From CAVUNY01 sp963768585 (GTDB taxonomy: Bacteria; Chloroflexota; Anaerolineae; Anaerolineales; Anaerolineaceae): a DNA stretch of 64,000 nt. The translations under genes were made by a program, and so were the position numbers. The notes under the pieces are model-generated. The model searched no databases and was not told the DNA's origin. It worked only from the letters and a program-made list of their open reading frames with translations. This document shows, one piece after another, positions 28,011 to 36,346 of this stretch (position 1 is its first letter; the number at the start of each line of letters is the position of its first letter). The stretch lies in NCBI GenBank assembly GCA_963768585.1, contig CAVYIF010000008.1:1-64000 (forward strand), given 5' to 3'.

Positions 28011-28970
28011 ATGGAAGCTAACTTGCCCGTTTTTCCGGAGATTGAGCCTTATCACAGCGGGTTCCTGCCCGTATCCGATCTGCACACGCTGTACTATGAA
28101 GAAGTGGGCAACCCACAGGGAAAACCGGTGGTCTATTTACACGGCGGCCCAGGGGGAGGGATCAACGGTCTGGCACGCCGTTTTTATGATCCGCGTTTTT
28201 ACCGCATTATCCTGTTTGACCAGCGCGGCGCGGGCCAATCCACCCCGCATGCCGAACTGCGCGAGAATACAACCTGGGACCTGGTGGCGGATGTTGAACG
28301 GGTGCGCGAGATGCTGGGCATCGAGCGCTGGCTGGTATTTGGCGGAAGTTGGGGCAGTTCGCTCTCCCTGACGTATGCCATCCAGCATCCCGATCGCGTG
28401 CTGGGACTGGTGATGAGGGGCATCTTTCTGTGCCGCCAATCGGAGCTGGATTGGCTGTATCAAGAAGGTGCATCGCATGTCTTCCCGGAAGGCTGGGACC
28501 AATTTACGGCCCCCATCCCATCCGCGGAGCGCGGCGATCTGCTGCAGGCATACTACAAACGCCTGACCGATCCGGATGCGGCTGTCCAGCAGGCGGCGGC
28601 CTGGCCCTGGAGCCGGTGGGAGACGCAGTGTTCGCGTCACATTCCCGATCCGGCGGCCCTGGAGAAGGATGAAGACCCGCGCAAGACTCTGGCGATTTCG
28701 CGCATCGAAGCCCATTATTTTGTCAACCAGTGCTTCCTTCCCAACGAGAACTACCTGTTGGAGAAGGCGCCAACGATTAATCATCTACCCACGATCATTG
28801 TCCAGGGGCGCTACGATATGGTCTGCCCGATCCGTTCGGCCTGGGATTTGAAGCAGGTCATGCCTGGCGCCGACCTGCGCATTATCCCGGACGGCGGGCA
28901 TTCGGTGCGCGATTCCGGGATCGCTGCCGGGTTGGTGCAGGCGACGGAAGATTTCAAGCGGCTATTTTAA
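28011..28970 (+). CDS. pip: Proline iminopeptidase
   Basis: 319 residues from ATG 28011 after GGGAGTGAAC. Peptidase family S33: oxyanion motif YLHGGPGGG, ILFDQRGAGQSTPHA, nucleophile Ser in VFGGSWGSSLSL, Asp in QGRYDMVCP, His in PDGGHSVRDS. It removes N-terminal proline from short peptides in the cytoplasm. The reading can be extended upstream to 27876 but that would run over the terminator and the previous gene. Confidence 0.92.
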   Translation: MEANLPVFPEIEPYHSGFLPVSDLHTLYYEEVGNPQGKPVVYLHGGPGGGINGLARRFYDPRFYRIILFDQRGAGQSTPHAELRENTTWDLVADVERVREMLGIERWLVFGGSWGSSLSLTYAIQHPDRVLGLVMRGIFLCRQSELDWLYQEGASHVFPEGWDQFTAPIPSAERGDLLQAYYKRLTDPDAAVQQAAAWPWSRWETQCSRHIPDPAALEKDEDPRKTLAISRIEAHYFVNQCFLPNENYLLEKAPTINHLPTIIVQGRYDMVCPIRSAWDLKQVMPGADLRIIPDGGHSVRDSGIAAGLVQATEDFKRLF

Positions 28971-29048
28971 CGTTGAGCTTCAGTTTTCTTGATATGTCCG
29001 CCTGGCGCTGCAGAGCCATTCAATAAGAACCTGTCTAAGAAATAATTC

Positions 29049-29088
29049 CTGGGTGTTTTTTTCCCACGACGTGGGGAAAAAACACCAG
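29049..29088. terminator. Bidirectional hairpin terminator
   Basis: Inverted arms around ACGACG with T-runs and A-runs inside the stem (CTGG..TTTTTTCCC / GGGGAAAAAAC..CAG), one bulged base. It lies between the convergent pip and gmd genes and would give a U-rich tail in both directions. Confidence 0.65.
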
Positions 29089-29135
29089 AGATATTTTCCG
29101 TTTAGTTACCTGGTGAATTGGTTTGTGTCCCCAAA

Positions 29136-30140
29136 TTACTGCAGGCGTGAAATATGGGCATCCACCAGCATTCGGACCAGTTCTGGGAATTTAACTTTTG
29201 GCTGCCACCCCAATTCCTGCTTCGCTTTGGCGCTGTTGCCAACAAGCGGACCGGTTTCCGTCGGCCGGACGAATTTGGGGTCAATGGTTACATATTTTTC
29301 CCAATCCAGCCCCACATAATTAAAGGCTAAATGGCAAAGCTCTTTGATCGAAAAGGTTTTACCGGTGGCAATCACAAAATCATCCGGCTTTGGCTGCTGG
29401 AGCATCAACCACATCGCCTCAACATAGTCTCCGGCAAATCCCCAATCCCTTTTGGCTTCGAGATTGCCGAGGGCTACTTTGTAATTGCTAAATATTGGTT
29501 CACCGGTTTCATTGATAAATTTACTGTCCCGAATTCCCAATTTGGCGCAGGCTGCAGAATAAGTAATTTTTTGAGTGACAAACCCCAGACCCCGGCGTGG
29601 GGATTCATGGTTGAATAATATTCCATTGCTGATGAAAATGTTATAGCTCTCACGATATATTTTGCACATGGTATGCGCATATTGTTTCGCCGCGGCATAA
29701 GGGTTGGCAGGGTTAAACGGGGTGTCCTCGTTTTGGGGAATTTCTTTCACCCAGCCAAACATTTCGCTGGAAGAAGCCTGGTAGACCTTTGCGGTTGGGG
29801 CAATTTTTCGGACCGCTTCTAAAACGCGATGCGCGCCAATCCCCGTAATTTCTGCGGTATGAATTGGCTGCTTGAAAGATTCGCCGGGGGCCGATTGTGA
29901 AGCCAAATTATATACTTCGTCCGGATTTGCTTCCTTAACCGCGAGATCGATCGATACTGGATCGAGGAGATCGGCATAAATTAACTTAAGATTGCTCTGA
30001 ATATGGCCAATATTGGGATGCAGGAAATGACTGGTTTTTCTTACCGTGCCATACACCTCATACCCTTTGCTAAGAAGAAATTCCGCCAGATATGACCCAT
30101 CCTGGCCGGTTATTCCGGTGATTAATGCTCTCTTGCTCAT
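29136..30140 (-). CDS. gmd: GDP-mannose 4,6-dehydratase
   Basis: 334 residues; GGAGAGAAATA precedes the ATG at 30140. NADP motif ALITGITGQDGSYLAEFLLS, then TVRKTSHF, YNLASQSAPGESF, SSSEMFGWVKEIPQNEDTPF, catalytic YxxxK in NPYAAAKQYAH and the FNHESPRRGLGFVTQKI segment specific to Gmd. It makes GDP-4-keto-6-deoxy-D-mannose, precursor of fucose, rhamnose or perosamine for surface polysaccharide. No partner reductase is nearby. It follows the monophosphatase gene on the same strand by 21 bases. Its codon use looks AT-richer than its neighbours, suggesting transfer. Confidence 0.95.
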   Translation of the reverse strand: MSKRALITGITGQDGSYLAEFLLSKGYEVYGTVRKTSHFLHPNIGHIQSNLKLIYADLLDPVSIDLAVKEANPDEVYNLASQSAPGESFKQPIHTAEITGIGAHRVLEAVRKIAPTAKVYQASSSEMFGWVKEIPQNEDTPFNPANPYAAAKQYAHTMCKIYRESYNIFISNGILFNHESPRRGLGFVTQKITYSAACAKLGIRDSKFINETGEPIFSNYKVALGNLEAKRDWGFAGDYVEAMWLMLQQPKPDDFVIATGKTFSIKELCHLAFNYVGLDWEKYVTIDPKFVRPTETGPLVGNSAKAKQELGWQPKVKFPELVRMLVDAHISRLQ

Positions 30141-30161
30141 TATTTCTCTCCAAAAACTTTA

Positions 30162-30932
30162 TTACTTCAAAAGTGCCAGCACTTCCGGGAGCAAAGTACG
30201 GGTGGTGGCCAGCGCTTCTCCGCCGTAAATGGTCTCCTTGCCTTGCCAGTCGCCAAAATAACCACCCGCTTCACGAAAGATCGGGGGGAAGGGGCCGCAG
30301 TCCCAGACGTTCATCACCGGATCGAGCATCACTTCTGCACGCCCGGTGGCAACCAGCAGGTAGCCGTAGGCATCGCCCCACCCGCCGCGTACATAGGCAG
30401 CCTGCATCAGACGCTCCCAGCCCGGGGCCCGCCCGGTTTCGGCGAAGCTGCCGGGGTCGGTGCAGGAGACCCAGGCGCTGCCCAGGCTGGGCACCTGCGA
30501 GACCTGCGCCCGGCGCCCGTTCCACCAGCAGCCTTCGCCATCAGCTGCGGCGATCATTTCATCCAGGGCCGGGTAATAAGCCGCACCGGCCGCCACGCGG
30601 CCTTCAATCTCCAGGCCGATCAGCACGGCGTAGAGGGGGATGCCGCGCAGGAATGATTTCGTGCCGTCGATGGGGTCGACAAACCAGCGGTGGCTGGATC
30701 CGGCATTTTCTTTCTTGCCAAATTCCTCGCCGACGATTTCATGGCTCGGGAAACGTTGTTCGATGCGTGCGCGGATCAGCTCTTCGGCCTGGCGGTCGGC
30801 CTTGGTGACCGGGCTGTGGTCGGCCTTATAATCGGCCTGCACGCCGGTTTGAAAGTGAGCCAGGGTAGAGCGTCCGGCGATATAGGCTGTTTCGGTGAGA
30901 AAATCCAGATAGTCGCGCAAATTTTCAGGCAT
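30162..30932 (-). CDS. Inositol monophosphatase-family (histidinol-phosphatase-like) enzyme
   Basis: 256 residues from the ATG at 30932, preceded by TGGAGTACCC; an upstream ATG at 30983 overlaps the promoter (TATAAT on the minus strand near 30960). Metal-site motifs are intact: VGEEFGK (Glu), WFVDPIDGTKSFLRG (Asp-Pro-Ile-Asp-Gly-Thr), and NVWDCGPFPPIFREAGGYFGD (Asp). The RGIP after the DPIDGTKSF motif resembles HisN-type histidinol phosphatases more than SuhB. It hydrolyses a sugar or alcohol monophosphate with Mg2+. Confidence 0.88.
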   Translation of the reverse strand: MPENLRDYLDFLTETAYIAGRSTLAHFQTGVQADYKADHSPVTKADRQAEELIRARIEQRFPSHEIVGEEFGKKENAGSSHRWFVDPIDGTKSFLRGIPLYAVLIGLEIEGRVAAGAAYYPALDEMIAAADGEGCWWNGRRAQVSQVPSLGSAWVSCTDPGSFAETGRAPGWERLMQAAYVRGGWGDAYGYLLVATGRAEVMLDPVMNVWDCGPFPPIFREAGGYFGDWQGKETIYGGEALATTRTLLPEVLALLK

Positions 30933-31112
30933 GGGTACTCCAGGGGGAAATTTTTGTATATTATACTTTCGATATGGTATCAAACCCTGCGGCCCGGCGC
31001 TGCGGCTACGGAATGAAGTTTTGTCCAGTGAAGGGATTCGTTAGGATAACAAAAGGCCCGAAATCAGCCATTCGATTGGCAGAGATTGCAGAAAATACGT
31101 TCCGCGGTCTGC

Positions 31113-33926
31113 TTATTCCACTGTCGCCAGAATGCGCTCCAGACCCAATGTTTCGGCGGCGCGCAGCCGGTACAGCCCATCGATCAGGATATATCCATCC
31201 TGAATGCGCCGGACCTGGATAGGCGGATTGATGCCCATGGTTCGGACACGCTGGACGGCTTTTTCCAATTTGGCAGGGTCCAGACTGAGCGATTGGTGAT
31301 AATTGTTCAGGCGGATGCGCTTGAGAGGGATTTCGACGACGTTCACGGAACTGGTTTTTGAGCCTATTGGATTCGCCGCAGCCGTTGATGGGGTAACCGA
31401 GGATATTTTTGAAAGGTTAATGACCAGCCGGTAACCGGTTTGGGCCAGGAAGGTTTCGATGAGAGGCGTCGTATCGCCAGGGTCAGCTGTCAGGGTAAGG
31501 GTTACTTCGGCTCTTTCCGGGTAAATACTCGGGCCTTTTGTGATGACCAGACCGGCCTTATTCAAGATGGCGCGCGCAATCTCGAGGATGCCACCCTGGT
31601 TGGCCTGTGGATTAATCCTAAGCGGCCAACCGGTTTGTTTCTGGAGAGCGGCAATCTTTTCAGCATAGTGTTCGCCTATTTGCGGAGAGATGAAAGAAAG
31701 GATTATTTCATCACCCTTCAGGCTGGTGCGGTACAGGGTCGAGCCTTCCAAAGTTGATTTGATCAGATTATAGGCCGCATTGATTTCCAGGCGAATGCCA
31801 GTTTTGGCAGCATCGTCCACCGCGCTCATCATAGGTCGATTAGTGCCCCTGGCTGTATGGATAATCTCGAGATCCCAGCCAGAGATTGCCCTAAATTTTT
31901 CGGAAACTTCGGATATCAATGAGTTATCGCCAGGTTGAATGACCGTGACGGACACCTTTTTTTGTTCCCTGTAGATTGCAGGCCCCTTGACGATTTGCCC
32001 GCCAGACGGCAGCAGCTCGCGGATTAATCCGTTGAGAGAAGCAGTATTGGTTTCGGGGTTGATTTCTACCGTCCAGCCGGTGGCGGATTGGAGACTATCA
32101 ACCCGTCCGGCATAAGCCTGGCTGACCGTATCTGGGAAGTCGAACGTCAGGGTCAGTACATGCCGGTCAAGATGGTAGCCGCATTTGCGCAGGCGCGCCT
32201 CGATTGGGAAATGTTGGTTGGCAAAGGCCAGGGCCTGGTTCGGTTCCATCGCGACCTTGCCTGGCGCAGGAGCTTCAGGCTGGTATGGTCGCAGCTCACC
32301 CGGGGTAGGTTGCGAATCGCCAAAAACTGCCAGGACAGTTTCGGGATAAACGGACTGTTCCAGTCCAGGGGCAATTTCTACCCACAAGTGGTCGGACTCG
32401 ACTGACAGACAGCGTACTGGATGGGCAGGATCAGACTTCAGCAGGAGCCATTTTCCAGCCGTCAAGGCAAAGGCTGGCATTCGTAATTGGCGTTGCTGAG
32501 CAATTTCGCCCCATTTGCTCCGGGGGTCAGCGGTTGGGTTGGGGCGGATGAACCTGGCGCGCTTTTCGAAGTGCAGCTCGATGGTTTGACCGGCTTCGGG
32601 TAGATGCACGATCCGTCCACGTTGGCGGAGTGCCATCTCCAAACTTTCGCGTGCCGGCAAGTCGCCGTGGACGAGCAGGACGTGCTCGGGATTGAGCGAT
32701 TCGGTCAGGCTGATCAACTGGGCCTCGTCGGCATGCGCCGAAAGGGAATAGGTAGCCAGGCGGCAGCGCACATCAATTTTATCTGCCCCCAGGCGGATGG
32801 TTCCTGTCCCCTTCTCGCCCAGTTCTTGAAGCCGGCGGCCGGGTGATTCTTCATCCTGGTAGCCGGTGAGCAGGATGGCATGCTCGGGATGCGATGCCAG
32901 GGAACGGGCGTAGCTGAGCGATGGGCCGCCAGCCAGCATGCCTGAGCTGGACACGATCACGGCCGCGCCGGGATCCCAGACCAGCCGATTGCGCTGTTCG
33001 GCGTTTTGTACCGCGTGGATGCGGCTGTTGAAAAATTGCGCGTTTTGCTCCTGGAGGGGCAGCGGCAGGGCTTCTCCAAACAAGGGGTAGGCCCGGCAAA
33101 TCGCGCGCACCATACCATCTGCCCAAACCGGCACGGGAGTGAGCTGGCCGTTCTGCATATACTCATTAAGGATCAGCAGGATTTCCTGGGCGCGTCCCAG
33201 TGCAAAAGCCGGAATCAGGACTTTGCCACCCGCTGCCGTCACTTCAGCCACAGCTTCCACCAGCTTACGTTCCTGCACAGCCCGGTTGGCGTGCAGCCGG
33301 CCCCCATAAGTACTTTCGAGGATCAGCACATCGGGGTAGAAATCAGGCTTGCGCGCGCCGTCCACACTGCGCTGCGCGGAAATGGACAAATCGCCGGTGA
33401 CCAGCAGGCGGCCTTCTTCACTTTCGAGCCCAATCATGGCGGCCCCGGCGATATGCCCGGCCGGGAAAAAAGTGACTGCCAGTCCTTCACCAATGGGTAT
33501 TCGGGAATGAAATGCCACCGGGACCAGGGCTGCGATCAGGCGCTGGACAGCAAGGTCGTCAAATAACGGCAGTTCGCCTTCTTCGTCCATTCGCGACTGC
33601 ATGATGCGGCGCGAATCCTGGTGCAGCACGCGAATCAGCTCGATGGTGGGGGCGGTCGCGTACACTGGCAGATCCGGAAAGCGCCCCACCACCAGTTCTA
33701 AAGCACCAGTATGGTCGGTGTGGGCATGGGTGACCAGAACTGCATCCAGCTTGCCGCCAGCCTGTTCAATCTGGCTCAAGTTTGGAAGCTGGTCGGGAGC
33801 CAGACCGCTGTGGGATTTTGGCGAGGGACGGATGCCGCAATCGATCAGTACCCGCTGCCCACCAGTTTCAACCAACAGGCTGCTGGCGCCTACTTCGTTG
33901 GCACCTCCTAGAAAAGTTATCTTCAT
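31113..33926 (-). CDS. Metallo-beta-lactamase/beta-CASP nuclease fused to repeats and a ParB-like domain
   Basis: 937 residues. Residues 1-450: MBL fold with VTHAHTDHTGAL (HxHxDH), FPAGHIAGAAM and VTGDLSISAQ, then beta-CASP (ESTYGGRLH, PAFALGRAQEIL, VSSSGMLAGGPSL, YSLSAHADEAQLI, LVHGD), as in RNase J/CPSF-type nucleases. Residues ~560-830: three divergent copies of an ~85-residue alpha/beta unit with 'GWTVEINPETN..GLIRELL', 'GWPLRINPQAN..EIARAIL' and 'KGPSIYPERAEVTLTL', KH- or sigma-factor-like in look. Residues ~865-937: ParB N-terminal-like domain (IPLKRIRLNN; INPPIQVRRIQDGYILIDGLYRLRAAETLG). The combination is unusual; an RNA- or DNA-processing role is inferred. Confidence 0.8.
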   Translation of the reverse strand: MKITFLGGANEVGASSLLVETGGQRVLIDCGIRPSPKSHSGLAPDQLPNLSQIEQAGGKLDAVLVTHAHTDHTGALELVVGRFPDLPVYATAPTIELIRVLHQDSRRIMQSRMDEEGELPLFDDLAVQRLIAALVPVAFHSRIPIGEGLAVTFFPAGHIAGAAMIGLESEEGRLLVTGDLSISAQRSVDGARKPDFYPDVLILESTYGGRLHANRAVQERKLVEAVAEVTAAGGKVLIPAFALGRAQEILLILNEYMQNGQLTPVPVWADGMVRAICRAYPLFGEALPLPLQEQNAQFFNSRIHAVQNAEQRNRLVWDPGAAVIVSSSGMLAGGPSLSYARSLASHPEHAILLTGYQDEESPGRRLQELGEKGTGTIRLGADKIDVRCRLATYSLSAHADEAQLISLTESLNPEHVLLVHGDLPARESLEMALRQRGRIVHLPEAGQTIELHFEKRARFIRPNPTADPRSKWGEIAQQRQLRMPAFALTAGKWLLLKSDPAHPVRCLSVESDHLWVEIAPGLEQSVYPETVLAVFGDSQPTPGELRPYQPEAPAPGKVAMEPNQALAFANQHFPIEARLRKCGYHLDRHVLTLTFDFPDTVSQAYAGRVDSLQSATGWTVEINPETNTASLNGLIRELLPSGGQIVKGPAIYREQKKVSVTVIQPGDNSLISEVSEKFRAISGWDLEIIHTARGTNRPMMSAVDDAAKTGIRLEINAAYNLIKSTLEGSTLYRTSLKGDEIILSFISPQIGEHYAEKIAALQKQTGWPLRINPQANQGGILEIARAILNKAGLVITKGPSIYPERAEVTLTLTADPGDTTPLIETFLAQTGYRLVINLSKISSVTPSTAAANPIGSKTSSVNVVEIPLKRIRLNNYHQSLSLDPAKLEKAVQRVRTMGINPPIQVRRIQDGYILIDGLYRLRAAETLGLERILATVE

Positions 33927-34662
33927 TTTTTCCTTATTTTATCGAAGTTTTCACGAGCTTTTTGGGTCACTTCGGCATCCTTCCATTTTAGGGTATCGTA
34001 CAGACCACACAGGCATCATTTCCAGGACCGCAGGAATTCCTCCAGTTCAACAACGCTAACAACAAATGGGTGAAAAAATCGAGGTAGTCATGCAGAATTG
34101 CTGGCATGTGGACTCTTTTATTCGTAATTCACCACAGAGGAAACGGAGGATATCCATTTTGGCGTGACTTACGGAGTTTGAATATCAAAGAATAAATTGT
34201 TAAAAAGTGCGATTGCTAATCGTGATCGGTAGAAATATCTTTTCAGTCATTATAGTTATAAACCCAAATGCCGTAATCATCGGGATTGCTTTCGTCTGGA
34301 ACAAAATAGAGATGCTGAGAACCCGGAAAAATTCCAACAGGATGATGATTTGGTGAAGGTTCGAAGAAGTGTATGAAAACTGCTTATGTTAAGAATGTAG
34401 TGTCAAATATTGTGCCGGTGTTGGCTTCAGTTTGTTTGATGAGGTCTGTTTACCATACCCAATGTTCTGCTTCTCAAGAATTGTACGTAAAATTCATGGA
34501 AATGTGGTGCCGAAATTGCTACAATAAAGAGAATATTTCCAAAATCCTTCGCCAATTTGATGTTGGCGTGGAATTCAGGTTTCAATTGTAAACAACCTAA
34601 TAAACACCCTATTTATCAATCAACAGACATACCAGGGCAATCGGAAACAGGAGAATTAAGCA
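33927..34662. other. 736-bp gap with a possible degenerate gene fragment
   Basis: The MBL gene's ribosome site (AAGGAAAAA) and AT-rich promoter lie at 33927-33950. On the minus strand from 34107 a short frame starts MPAILHDYLDFFTH, matching the start of the monophosphatase (MPENLRDYLDFLTE) at 9 of the first 13 residues before it becomes unrelated, so this may be a decayed duplicate of that gene's start. A 72-residue plus-strand frame at 34373-34591 has no recognisable features. Nothing else is seen. Confidence 0.3.
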
Positions 34663-35454
34663 ATGCTTACACAGGAACAGGTTAATTTTTATAACGAACA
34701 CGGTTATTTGCGCATCCCCGCCGTCTTCAACGCCGCGGAAATCGAGGAGCTTTCCAATGAATTGGATCGGCTGGTTCAGGACTGGGCCTTGACGAACGAG
34801 GGCTGGACTGGTCCATGGCGTCAGGCTTACATGGACCCAAAGACGGAGAAGAAATCCAAACTGACTTCAATGCACGATCTTCATTTCTATTCAGGTGCCT
34901 GGTGCCGGGCACTCATCCACCCGCGCCTGGTCGAGGCCATGAGCGATCTGCTTGGTCCAAATGTCGAACTGCACCATTCAACCATGCATATTAAACCACC
35001 TGAAACAGGCCATCCCTTCCCGATGCACCAGGATCAGCCGTTTTACACCCACGAGAACGGTAAATACGTGGATGTGCTGGTTCACCTTGACGATACCAGT
35101 GCCGAAAACGGCGAGATCCGGTTCCTGGATGGCTCAAACAAACTTGGCCCCCTGACACACATCACCCAGATGCCTGATGGCAAGCCCTGCTCGCCGCACC
35201 TGCCGGTGGACCAATACCGGCTGGAGGATACCGTTCCGGTGCCAGCTCGGCGCGGTGATGTGGTGATCTTCAACATCAACACCATCCACGGCTCTTATAT
35301 CAACACGACCAGAGAACCGCGCCGCCTGGTGCGCGTCGGTTATCGTGATCCGGAAAATCGCCAGATCGCAGGTCAAAGCCTGAACCGCCCCGGTCTGATG
35401 GTGCGAGGTTACCGTCGCCGCCAGCCAGGTCAGGAGCTTTTCCCACAAAGTTGA
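34663..35454 (+). CDS. Phytanoyl-CoA dioxygenase-family Fe(II)/2-oxoglutarate enzyme
   Basis: 263 residues; AACAGGAGAATTAAGC precedes the ATG. Double-stranded beta-helix with the iron ligands His-x-Asp in FPMHQDQPFYTH and distal His in NTIHGSYINTT, plus Arg of RRLVRVGYRD for 2-oxoglutarate. Start TQEQVNFYNEHGYLRIP is the usual opening of the family. It hydroxylates a small substrate in the cytoplasm; members act on lipids, ectoine, or natural products. It has its own terminator and no operon partner, so the substrate cannot be inferred. Confidence 0.88.
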   Translation: MLTQEQVNFYNEHGYLRIPAVFNAAEIEELSNELDRLVQDWALTNEGWTGPWRQAYMDPKTEKKSKLTSMHDLHFYSGAWCRALIHPRLVEAMSDLLGPNVELHHSTMHIKPPETGHPFPMHQDQPFYTHENGKYVDVLVHLDDTSAENGEIRFLDGSNKLGPLTHITQMPDGKPCSPHLPVDQYRLEDTVPVPARRGDVVIFNINTIHGSYINTTREPRRLVRVGYRDPENRQIAGQSLNRPGLMVRGYRRRQPGQELFPQS

Positions 35455-35464
35455 TGCAGGACAC

Positions 35465-35500
35465 AACCCGTTCAATGGGCATCGCCCTATTGAACGGGTT
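35465..35500 (+). terminator. Long hairpin after the dioxygenase gene
   Basis: AACCCGTTCAATGGGC at 35465-35480 pairs with 35484-35500 (one bulge) around a 3-base loop. It starts 10 bases after the stop and is followed by T-poor sequence, like the other long-stem terminators of the window. Confidence 0.6.
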
Positions 35501-35657
35501 CATTCTGTAATCCGTCAGTAAAAAAAGGAAGATCATCCGGTGGTGTTTCGCGTTAAGCGCACCACGATCACCGACCAGGCAGCCACCTGCTGGTGGGACA
35601 GGTCTTTTTCGGGTACACCTCTTTTGTAACTCCATTTCAGTGAAGTTATTGATTCGC

Positions 35658-35686
35658 TTGACAGGCAGTATACCGATCGGTATAAT
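35658..35686 (+). promoter_or_regulatory. Consensus promoter with TetR-type operator
   Basis: TTGACA at 35658-35663 and TATAAT at 35681-35686 are 17 bases apart, a perfect sigma-70-type promoter. TATACCGATCGGTATA at 35669-35684 is a perfect 16-bp palindrome in the spacer and overlapping the -10, ideal for autorepression by the TetR regulator starting at 35694, only 8 bases downstream of the -10. The leader would be very short. Confidence 0.8.
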
Positions 35687-35693
35687 CACCGGC

Positions 35694-36260
35694 ATGGATA
35701 ATCGTTCAATCATTCTCAGTACGGCCCTGGAGCTGTTTGCCGCCCGCGGTTATGACGGGGTGGGGGTGCAGGAAGTGGCTGAAGCGGCGGGGATCACCAA
35801 GCCGACCCTGTACCATTATTTCGGCAGCAAACTCGGACTGCTTAAAGCAGCATATGAAACTTACCACAGCCAGTTCAATCAAGAGGTACAGGCGGCGGTG
35901 GATTACCAGGGCGATCTGCCGCTTACCCTGGAGAAAGTCGCCCGCGCTTTTTTTAATTTTGCCCGCCAGCACCCGGTGTTTTACCGCCTGCGGCTGGCAT
36001 TGTTCGTCGCTCCGCAGGGTGGCGAAGCCAATCAAGCCGCCGACCGGTGGAATGAGAGCCTGTGGCAGATGGTAGAGACGATGTTTGCCGCCGCCGCGGC
36101 GAACCACGGCAATATGCGCGGCCGGCAGAAGATCTATACCGCCACGTATATCGGCATGCTGGATACCTGCATCAGTCTATGGCTGAACGGAACCATCGAA
36201 CTGGATGACCTGCTCCTGCGGCAGGTCGTGCACCAGTTTCAACATGGTATCTATTCCTGA
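35694..36260 (+). CDS. TetR-family transcriptional regulator
   Basis: 188 residues; start ATG 35694 taken because a perfect promoter/operator lies just before it (a longer frame from 35640 would overlap the promoter). N-terminal HTH: IILSTALELFAARGYDGVGV, VQEVAEAAGITKPTLYHYFGSK. The C-terminal domain is helical and ligand-binding, of unknown specificity. It likely represses itself and the alpha-amylase downstream through the shared ATACC-N4-GGTAT motif. Transcription stops at the hairpin at 36258. Confidence 0.9.
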   Translation: MDNRSIILSTALELFAARGYDGVGVQEVAEAAGITKPTLYHYFGSKLGLLKAAYETYHSQFNQEVQAAVDYQGDLPLTLEKVARAFFNFARQHPVFYRLRLALFVAPQGGEANQAADRWNESLWQMVETMFAAAAANHGNMRGRQKIYTATYIGMLDTCISLWLNGTIELDDLLLRQVVHQFQHGIYS

Positions 36261-36300
36261 TCCATCGGCCTGGCGTGCAACCAGCCGATGGATCATATTT
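36258..36300 (+). terminator. Intrinsic terminator between TetR and amylase genes
   Basis: TGATCCATCGGC at 36258-36269 pairs perfectly with 36284-36295, followed by TATTTTTG. It begins in the TetR stop codon and separates the TetR transcript from the amylase promoter. Confidence 0.7.
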
Positions 36301-36311
36301 TTGCTTCATAC

Positions 36312-36333
36312 CATACCTACCGGTATGTATAAT
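36312..36333 (+). promoter_or_regulatory. Second TetR operator and -10 box of the amylase gene
   Basis: CATACCTACCGGTATG (36312-36327) shares ATACC-N4-GGTAT with the operator at 35669-35684. TATAAT follows at 36328-36333 with a weak -35 TTCATA at 36305-36310 (17-base spacer). The amylase ATG is at 36347. Confidence 0.7.
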
Positions 36334-36346
36334 CCAAGGAAATCCG

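Noticed and set aside
34373..34591. 72-residue plus-strand frame in the gap before the phytanoyl-type dioxygenase
   Set aside because: No ribosome site, odd Cys-rich composition, no support on either side.
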